A stretch of 64,000 nucleotides of DNA, taken from NCBI GenBank assembly GCA_009763385.1, contig CM019827.1:118553964-118617963 (forward strand), in the 5' to 3' direction. Below the pieces are notes generated by a model. The model ran no database searches. It saw nothing but the letters and a program-made list of their open reading frames with translations, and was not told where the DNA came from. The stretch is from Coix lacryma-jobi var. lacryma-jobi. Lineage: Eukaryota; Streptophyta; Magnoliopsida; Poales; Poaceae. This document shows, one piece after another, positions 56,345 through 64,000 of this stretch (within the stretch, counting starts at the first letter, position 1; each line of letters begins with the position of its first letter). The position numbers and the translations under genes are program-made.

Positions 56345-57563
56345 CTGGCGGGGCTGCGGCGAGCGCGGGCGGCAGCTTCCAGGGGAGAAGGAAGGACGAA
56401 GACGAAGGGACGTCCGGATAGGCCATCCCGTGCGGGTGCGGTGCCGGTGCGTACCCGAGCATCTTATGCATACAGATGTCGAAGCCCAAGAGGTAGTCGC
56501 CGAAGAAGAAGTAGAGGAGGTCGGTGTCGTTGGGGTCGATGAGCGCGAGCCTGCCTTGCTCGTCCTTGGGCATCTCAGCCTTCCTGAAGCCGTCCGACTC
56601 CCAGATGAAGCACCTGGAGAAATTACAGTGCCAGTGCGCGGGCAACTCGAACCCCAACCGGTGGCCGCCGCCGCCATCCCGACCATTACCAAGGACCGTG
56701 TAGATGGAGAGGAGAGGCGCGCCATTCAGAGACGGAGCATCGTCGACGGTCTCGTCAAGATCACATAACACATGGACCCAGCGGAGCCTGCCGCCGGCGA
56801 CCTGCACGTAGTCGTCGGCTGTGGCTTCGGCTCGGGCTTCGACGTCGATGACGTGTTTCGGGAAGGGGACGAAGGACATGCTCGGTTGGTCGGCGAAGGG
56901 GTCGCAGTAGAGGAGCCCCTTGTTCTTGTTGCTGTTGTTGCTGGTGCTGACCCACCAGAGCTTGCCGTCGTGGGCGACGACGTCGGTGAAGGTCCAGGCG
57001 CGGTGCGGGCGCGGGTTGTTGACGTCCCTGGTGACCCAGACGCCAGTCCGCGACGAGAAGCACTGCAGCGAGGCCCTGGCGTTGCCGATCAAGCACCGGA
57101 TGCCGACGGCCATGAAGCTGGCGCCGTCCGGCGCCGCGATGACGCCGAACGAAGCGAAGCCGGGGACGGGGACGGGGACGCGGTGGGACGTGCAGGAGGC
57201 GGCGTCGAGGACGAAGTAGCAGCAGTCGCCCGTTGCGGTTGCGGCGCTGGAACTGGAACTGGACGCGGTGGGGCCAGCCGGCGGGTGCGGCGTCGGCGTG
57301 ATGGTGAAGAAGAGGCTGGCGGAGAGGTCGGCGGAGAGGATGCAGGGGTGCCTGATGACGCTGCTGCTGGTGCCCAGCCGCGCGGGGGAGACGCGGGTGG
57401 AGACGGTGAGGAAGCTGAGGCGCGGCGGGTCGTGGAGCTCCAAGGAGAGGTCGCGGTCCAACTCCGCGGGGTGCACGCGCGGCTCGGTGTGGAGGATGAC
57501 CCACGGTTCAGACCTCACAGCCAACAACGGATCGGATTCATCAGAGGGAGGCGACGACGCCAT
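56345..57563 (-). CDS. DUF1618-domain protein, copy 1 (first exon)
   Basis: The ATG is at 57563 (MASSPPSDESD). The frame is open 7 codons further, but only from a GTG. The exon ends at the donor CCAG/GTAC (56345), phase 1, after 406 codons, the same phase and place as in copy 2. The sequence has the layout I know from grass DUF1618 proteins: an N-terminal WVILHTEPRVH, RLSFLTVSTRVSPA, a central SSRTGVWVTRDVNNPRPHRA and DGKLWWVSTSN, and a C-terminal LALIDPNDTDLLYFFFGDYL. DUF1618 proteins are grass-expanded, often next to F-box-like genes, and have no proven function. The last exon is unresolved. A TATAAG motif lies about 140 bases upstream. Confidence 0.85.
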
Positions 57564-58570
57564 GGTTGGTTGGTTTGTGGTCACTGGCTAGGCTGCTCTG
57601 GTTTCAATTGAATTGAGAGAATGGAAGGGGAAGGGAAGGGACCTGGACGGGTGCGGTGCGGGGGTGGGGATTAGATCAAGGGAAGGGACGCCAGGCAGCC
57701 AGCTTATATACACGATCTGAGTCGAGCACGAGGGCCAGAGCGCGCTCCGCTCCCCCAGCGAGGGCCGAGGACCAGGCGTACTTGGCACGTCTCCTTTTCC
57801 GTTCCGGTGCTCTGCTCTGCTGACGGTGGAGCCTGGCCGGCCATCGGCAGTATTCTTGATTCTTGTCAAACGGCGTCTGGACGGTGGGGATTATTGGCAT
57901 AGATATTACTATTAGGCCTAATAGTAAATGCCTAGAGCAGCTAATATAATTAAGCTGCCATTAACATCCAAGGGACGGCGACGGGAACGCGACGGGCCAA
58001 AATTTTCATCCCCTTGTGATGATATTCATTCATTCGATCTCATTCTCATGATATTCATTCATTCTCATTCTCATTCTCATTCTCGTGATATTCATTCATT
58101 CAGACAGACAGACACACGAGTAGCAGACGACCAAGCTGCATGACATAAACATGGCCAAACAAATAAAACAGGAAACAGTTTACTCGTCGAGCATTCTACG
58201 GTTCAAAAGATCACACAGCAGCCAACTTGTTTCTCCGCCTGCCCTAAGCACAACTCAGTTGCATTCACCCCAGAGACAGGAGACAGAATAATGTTTGCCG
58301 TGCCACTGAAATTGTCTAACAGTATCTAAACTACTAGTACTAAACACCAAGCATGCAACGTGATGCCACATTGCAACACGCCCATGGTAGCAACTTGATG
58401 CCGGTTACACCTGCAGGCAGGACCAAACGAAAACTGTATAAGGGAAGAGGCTTGCTACATCCGCTTCGTCCTTCCTCCAGCAGGAAAACAGGACCTGGGC
58501 ACAATCACCACCATGAACAACTTAACCTCACCTTCCAAAAAAGTCAGCCACTATCCCCAATCTCAGCACT
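57564..58570. other. intergenic region between DUF1618 copies 1 and 2
   Basis: 57564-57720 is the leader and promoter of copy 1. 58020-58110 is a (TTCATTCATTCTCATTC)-type repeat. The right end is probably the 3' UTR of copy 2. Confidence 0.4.
57703..57710 (-). promoter_or_regulatory. likely TATA box of DUF1618 copy 1
   Basis: The minus strand reads GTATATAAGCTGG, about 140 bases before the ATG at 57563. The position and sequence fit a core promoter. Confidence 0.55.
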
Positions 58571-61042
58571 TCAAGTTGATGCTGCTGCTGTGGACTCACG
58601 ACTTGAAGCATTGACAGTGTCATCCCCACCGAGACCTTCAAACACAGGAAACAATAATCCCTTTAGAGAATAGAATAATTCGGGGTTCACTACACGGAAC
58701 TGATATATATACACGACTATGACGAAAATAAGACACTGAGACTATACATGCTGAAAACAAAATTAGGAATTAAAATGTGCAATGTAGAGACGAAGTACTA
58801 CTTCAATTATCACTTCTGTGTTTGCCTAAGCATCATCCTTTAAAACAATCCAAGCACATTTTCAAACAAAAGAAAACTAATCCAAGCAGAAAGAAGTTCT
58901 AGCTAGTACCAGAGCTTTCTCATCAGGTCCCAACTTCCATTTGGAGAATGGAGAGTGTGCAGTATAGCATAGCCCACAGAGACCATTATTACTAGGACTG
59001 ACTGCCACACATCTTACTTCAACAAATATGTTGAGAAAACAGCAGCCGTACTTCAGTTTATTTTCTCTCAGAACACTATTTTAACAGCTAAAATGAACCG
59101 TAAAAACGACCAACCTAACAACATAGGGTGTTTGATTTTCTTTAAAACAAAAATATCTGGGTGATGCCAAACATTTGGAATCATGGACATCAGATAATCC
59201 ATGGAAGTCAGTAACAGTTAAGTCAGAGATTGGAAGTAAGTAACAGTTAAGTCAGAGATCATTAGTGTATCAAAGATGTCCGGACAGATGGCATAATAAT
59301 CACCAAAAGTGTAAACTACATGAGTATATATGCATTGGAATGAAGAAATTCAACTGGTCAACTCTTATGACAATATACATTACTTGCATACTGACAGAAT
59401 TAGAAATTGGAAATACACGGTTATCCAACATTAAACCAACAAATTGTCCATCAGTATTTTCAGATAAATGTAATCCCTATATGAGAAACAAGTTTAAGTC
59501 TGAACAAATTGCACCAAGAAGAGAAGCAAACCGTTCCAGTTTGCCCTGTCTAGTAGAAATAGGAACTTCTAACTCCTAAGCCATATAGTAGCATCCACTA
59601 GACCTTTAGCCATTCCTCTAGTAAGCATCAACATTGAAAGATTTACCTTAATTATATTTCTTTATAAGAACTGAAATGCATCACTTGTGACATGTGCATC
59701 TGTAACAGGTACGTAACTGGTAGCAGTGTAGCACTGCAGGCTGTACAACATGCATGATGATCCATATGCAACTAGTGATGGATTGGAGTAAATTGGGGTA
59801 AACATCTAGTGGCGGAGCATAGGGTGTTTGATCGGAGAAGCCAAGTAGTTAAGTTGGTAGCAGATTTGTGTATATAGTACCTGGGGCTGTGACCGCCGCG
59901 GCTGTGCGCGCGAGGGGCACCTTGCAGGCAAGAACAGAGGACGAAGAGACGCTGTCCTGGGCCATCCCGTGAGCCTGGCACTCGACCACCTTCCTGGCAC
60001 GCACGTCGACGCCGAAGAGGTAGCCATCGAGGAAGCAGTAGAGGACGTCGGGGTGGATGGGGTGGATGAGCGCGACGACGGGTTCCTTGTCCGGCAGCCC
60101 CGCGGCCTTGTAGGTGTCGTCTGCCCAGATGTCGGCGAAGGACACCTGGTAGTCGAGCGTCCAGTCGGGCGTCTCCGGGTTGGCGAGCGTGCGCATGGTG
60201 ACGGTGGGCGCGGCGCCGTGGCGCGCGGGGGTGATGTGGACGCAGCGGAAACTGTCGTTGCTGAGCTGCACGAAGCGGCGGGAGGCGATCATTCTCTCGG
60301 AGCAGTAGTAGCAGGCGCAGCGTGAATCAGCGTCAGCGTCGTCGTGGTCGTCCCTGGGGAGCGGGACGTAGGCCATGTCTGGGGCATCGGCGAAGGGATC
60401 GCAGGCGAGGAGTCCCGCGGCGGTGTCGACCCACCAGAGCTTGCCGCTGTGGGAGACGACGTCGCGGAACGTCCAGATCCAGCGCGGGAGCGGGTTGCGG
60501 ACGGCCTTGGTGACCCAGGCGCCGGTGTGGGACGAGAAGCAGTGGAGCGTGGCACGGGCGCCGCCGACGATAGACTGGAACTCGACGACCATGAAGCCGC
60601 CGGCGCCGGCGTCGTGGGCCGGGGCAGCGATGACGCCGAGGCAGGCGGCGCTGAAGACGTCGTGGTTCGGGAGGCGGTGGGCGGTGGCGGAGGCGAGGTC
60701 GAGGACGGCGTAGTCCGGCTTGGGGATGTAGCTTATGGTGAAGGTGCGCTCGACGCCGTCGGGGCCGCGGTGGACGCGCTCCTCCCCGGGGTCCTGCGCG
60801 GAGAGGGGCGGAGGCGTGATGGCGAGGAGGAGGCCCGAGGGGTCGGCGGTGAGGAGGTGCGGGGAGTGGATCCTCGCGTGCGGGTCCGGGTCGGCGGGGG
60901 AGACGCGCGTGGAGACGGCGAGGTGGGCGAGGCGCGGCGGCGCGGCGAGCGCGAGGGAGACGTCGGCGCCGTCCGGGAGGTCGGCGTCGTCGGAGACGCG
61001 CACGGCGGTGCGGAGGATGGCCCAGGACGGCGGCACGGCCAT
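58571..61042 (-). CDS. DUF1618-domain protein, copy 2, 2 exons, 408 aa
   Basis: Exons are 59881-61042 and 58571-58635. The intron is phase 1 with GTACTA..GAAG junctions, and the total of 1227 nt is a multiple of three. The small last exon reads GLGGDDTVNASSRESTAAAS then T and TGA; I placed it by phase and acceptor, so it is less certain than exon 1. Motifs parallel copy 1: PPSWAILRTAVRVSD, RLAHLAVSTRVSPAD, VIAAPAHDAG, SSHTGAWVTKAVRN, SGKLWWVDTAAG, VQLSNDSFRCVHI, VALIHPIHPDVLYCFLDGYL and VRARKVVECQAHGMA. The ATG at 61042 has a good context (GCCATGGCCGTG). Same strand as its neighbours, as expected of a tandem array. Confidence 0.88.
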
Positions 61043-61712
61043 GGCTGGGAACGAACGGGAGGGGATCGGGATCTGTGGGGAGCGGAGCGGAGCTTGTTGC
61101 GTGTGTGAGAGTAAAGTTGTTGGTGGTCTATCGTCCAGAGATATGCGGAGGGTTTTGTTGGTTAGGGTTTAAGGGGACCTTTTGCTTTTTTGAATCGCAA
61201 ACCAAATTAACTTTTTAAGAGGAGAGAGTATTTGCATGCATTTACTTTGGAGGAGGTGGAGAGGAGCCGCCATGGCCTAGAATTGAGATACCTCATGTCC
61301 TCGGTCCTTCTCATCTCATGTGCTGCTGCTGACCGGTCAAGGTGCCTGCTGCGACTGCGAAGCATGGGCAGAGCTTTGCAGGCAGAGGTGCCGCCCAAGC
61401 ACGGAAACGGAAACGGAAACGGAAAGGAGCCTAGTAGCTGCTGCCGGCATCGGCATGGTTGGGTGGGTTGCTTGGGTTGGGCGGGTCAAGCGGTCAAGGT
61501 GTATCCGTGCACCAGCACCACCAGCACCAGGTCTAGGAGCAGTGACTGCACCCGTGCACTGAACGGTGCCAAAACAAAACACATGCATGTCCGGCCGTAT
61601 ACAAATTCCACGAATCCACAGACACACAAGTAATCCATCCAATGCAAAAACTGAGGGATCATTCCTTCATTGTCATGCGGCCTCCGAAATACAGATATTG
61701 CAGTGGGCATAA
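61043..61712. other. spacer and leader of DUF1618 copy 2
   Basis: The leader is the GC-rich part up to about 61190. A (GGAAAC)n run lies at 61401-61425. Frames at 61232-61642 on both strands are featureless. Confidence 0.4.
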
Positions 61713-62313
61713 GAGCAACTCCAGCAGGGCCCTTACTTAAGCCCTCATAGCTAAATATGAGAGGTGAGGCCAAAAAAACGAACTCCAACAGGACCCCTAC
61801 TATGGATCTGAAATTTAAGTGGGCACTCAAATCGTCCACTCAGACCTCATTTCTATTGCCCCAACAAGTTAGCTCTCATCCTTGTTGTGTGTACACAAAG
61901 CCTCCTGCCTGCTTGCCATGCGCCTCCACCGCACCTCTGCCCGCCTCCGCCTCTATTTTCCCTTCGCCCGCCTCTGCCTCCACATCTCCTCCGGTGAGTG
62001 CAGCCGACCGAATCCTTTGTAGCTCGCGAACTCGCCCGATCTTTCCCCTGTCGGCTTTCCCCCGCACACCCTCGTTCGAGACCGCTCGAGCAGGAGTCCG
62101 TGCGGTGAGCCTCCTCTGTACGGGATGAGATAGCTTGAAGATTAAAGATGATAAGTGGGTCCAAATGGTCAGTGTCTGTTAAAATAATTTAGGGGCTTGG
62201 GTTTAGGGGCTTCTGCTGAAGCAAATGTAAAATAGAGGGCCAACAAAAAAAAGGGGGAAGCACTCAAATCTAAAATAGGAGCTCTGATTTAGGGGCTTCT
62301 GCTGGAGTTGCTC
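61713..62313. mobile_element. Tourist-like MITE, longer member of the 17726 family
   Basis: The ends GAGCAACTCCAGCAGGGC and GCTTCTGCTGGAGTTGCTC are inverted, with TAA at 61710-61712 and 62314-62316. It is 601 bases long against 358 for the relative at 17726-18083. The extra length is a GC-rich block (about 61900-62110) that may be captured sequence. It carries a frame rich in Pro/Ala/Ser with no recognised domain. Confidence 0.85.
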
Positions 62314-62867
62314 TAACAACGCAAACAACAGTGACACAAACGGGAAAGGCAGATCGACATACATACCCTTACACTGCTAGCTAGGAGAACATTTCCATTT
62401 ATTTATCTATAGTATATTCATCCTTCCTTAGATGAGATGAGATAGGTAAAAAGGTAATACTCCATCATCAAGCTATAGAGAGCTCTAAACTACCAAATTT
62501 AAACTCCATGAGCTAGACCTTCCCCCATTCCCAGCCGGAACCAGCTTGATCTACCAAATTAACCTGCAGGGCAAAAGCAAGATATACTTACAGACTACTT
62601 ATCAGAGATCGCAAGTGCTAGTATGTTTACATGTTGTATGTACTACTTGTGCGTATCACGTCATGCATGTTGCAGAGCCAAACAACAACAAACTTGACCC
62701 CACCGTACCTGCCAAAAACCTGACCACGTACTGTCCCCAACTTCAACTCTTGTTGTTGATCCAACCTTCCTTCTAGTGACGAAAAGCTTCAAAGACAAAA
62801 TCAAAGATCAGTTAGAGAATAGGAACAATTAATAGGCCATCATACCTACTTCTTGGCAGATGCATAC
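62314..62867. other. spacer and lost 3' part of DUF1618 copy 3
   Basis: AT-rich, with no clear exon. A short last exon of copy 3 would lie here by analogy with copy 2, but I do not see one. Confidence 0.4.
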
Positions 62868-63990
62868 CTGCAGCAGGTGGTGCGACTGCTGCGGCGTAGT
62901 CAGGCGGCAGCTCCCAGGCGCGAACGGAGGTGGAAGACGGGTTTGTTGGTCCCGAGCCCGTGGGCCTCGCACTCGATCAGCTTCTTGGCGCGCATGTCGA
63001 AGGCGAAGAGGTATTCGTCGAGCGGTCGAGGAAGAAGTAGAGAACGTTGGGGTTTTTGGGGTGGATGAGCGCGAATTCGAAGGCGGGGGTCCTTGTCCTT
63101 GTCCTTGTCCTCCTTTCCCGGTGGTAGCAGCCCGGCCGCCCTGAAGGTGTCCGAGTCCCGGATGTCGGCGAAGGAGAGCTTGTACTCGGGGCCCGTCCAC
63201 TTGGCCGTCTTCGGGTCGATGAGCGTGCGCATGGTGATGAACGTGGGCGCGGCGCCGTTGTTGGCCCTGGGCCTGCGGATCTGGACGCAGCGGAACTTGG
63301 CGTCGCTGAGCTGCACGTAGCGGCGGCCGGACGATTCCTCTCTCGAATTTGTCTTGGAAGCTGGCGAAGCGGTAGTCGCGATCCTCGTCGCTGTCGACTT
63401 CCGGGAGCGGGACGTAGAGGAAGTTGTTGCAGGTGAGGAGGCTGGCGTTGGTGTCGATCCACCAGATCTTGCCGCCGTGGGAGACGAGACGACGTCGTCG
63501 AAGACCCAGTACCTGTCGGGCGGCACCTGATATGTTGTGTCTTGTTGGTCTTGGCAGGCTTCAAGCTCGAGGCGCCATCTGCGGGTCCTCGACCAGTAGC
63601 GGACGATCGAGGGTGTCTCCTTCGCCTTTGCTGCCAAAGACGAAGTAGAAGTCGGCGAGGACGAAGGCGCCAGCAGCACCAGCGGGGTCCGAGCTGGGTG
63701 TACTCGTCGAAGCAGTGGACAGCAGATTTTTCGGGGAGGCGGTAGGACATGGTGGCGGCGGGCACGTCAAGGACGCAGTAGGTCGGCCCGGTCAAGACGA
63801 GGAGGAGGCCAGAAGGGTCGAGGGCCTTGATGGAGGGGGACCTGTCGTTGGGGGAGACCGACGGGGCGACGGTGAGGAAGGAGACGCGCGGGGGAGCTTC
63901 GACCTTGAGGGAGACGGCGAAGTCGTGCGGGAGGGGTGCCTCGGAGACGCGCGGGGTGGTGGAGAGGATAATCCACGACAGCGGCGCCAT
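62868..63990 (-). pseudogene. DUF1618-domain protein, copy 3, multiply frameshifted
   Basis: The start is at 63990 (MAPLSWIILSTTPRVSEAPL). Family motifs appear in order but in changing frames. RVSFLTVAPSVSPND to about 63690 is in one frame. AGAFVLADFYFVFGSKGEGD is in a second (to about 63561). YQVPPDRYWVFDDVVS is in a third (to about 63500). GGKIWWIDTNASLL and VPLPEVDSDEDRDYRFASF are in another (about 63350-63485). RRYVQLSDAKFRCVQI and FADIRDSDTFRAAG, LIHPKNPNVLYFFLD, DEYLFAFDMRAKKLIECEAH, and finally WELPPDYAAAVAPPAA before a GTATGC donor at 62868 follow with further changes. At least five or six single- or double-base indels are needed, so it cannot make a full protein unless the assembly is at fault. 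Confidence 0.85.
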
Positions 63991-64000
63991 TTTTGCTTCT

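Noticed and set aside
57564..57584. Start of DUF1618 copy 1 at 57584
   Set aside because: That codon is GTG; the first ATG, in a good context, is at 57563.
56772..57611. 279-codon plus-strand ORF across DUF1618 copy 1
   Set aside because: It is an antisense shadow caused by high GC; the minus-strand frame carries the family motifs.

Overview
The window looks like nuclear DNA from a grass, probably a panicoid of the sorghum/sugarcane/maize group. The reasons are GC-rich 5' coding ends with AT-rich introns, many Tourist- and Stowaway-type MITEs, grass-type LTR retrotransposons, a plant INDETERMINATE-domain zinc-finger gene and a tandem DUF1618 cluster. The species is an inference. All exon maps come from reading splice sites (GT..AG) and frame by eye.

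Region by region. 1-9285 is most of one minus-strand Ty3/gypsy element of Grande/Tat type. It has a 645-bp 5' LTR, a primer-binding site, an intact 1902-codon gag-pol, then three unrelated tandem arrays (74-, 49- and 67-bp units) and an ORF antisense to gag-pol; its 3' LTR lies outside the window. 9979-12706 is a four-exon OPA3-like gene (minus). Its first intron carries a 793-bp inverted-repeat transposon holding a piece of a plastid ribosomal protein L4 gene. 13.4-18.1 kb is transposon debris: a copia-type LTR and a CACTA remnant with a MITE nested inside a MITE. 18124-19898 is a three-exon C2H2 INDETERMINATE-domain transcription factor (minus). 20-37 kb is gene-poor: a non-LTR insertion with a 16-bp target duplication, two solo LTRs with perfect 5-bp target duplications (AATAT, CGGCG), several MITEs, LINE remnants and one intact tRNA-Ile(TAT) gene.

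37608-44030 is a twelve-exon gene for a 476-aa protein resembling the plant SMC5/6-complex partner ASAP1/NSE6. 45933-47005 is a two-exon DUF1685-like gene (minus), with a 30-base G run just upstream. 48.2-50.5 kb is a nonautonomous inverted-repeat element with mirrored subterminal motif arrays. 52801-54690 is a NAC transcription-factor gene broken by a fold-back MITE in its DNA-binding domain and by three small frameshifts. 56.3-64 kb is a cluster of three tandem DUF1618 genes (minus): two look functional and the third is frameshifted many times.

The genes do not form a pathway. They are ordinary independent plant loci: mitochondrial membrane protein, transcription factors, chromosome maintenance, and lineage-expanded DUF1618. 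What stands out is the layering of transposons and their effects on genes: capture of a host gene fragment, insertion into an exon, and nesting. I did not find a convincing wholly new system. The best candidates for a second look are the multi-array antisense-ORF region of the Grande-like element, the L4-carrying element sense-oriented in the OPA3 intron, and the mirrored-motif element at 48.2-50.5 kb.
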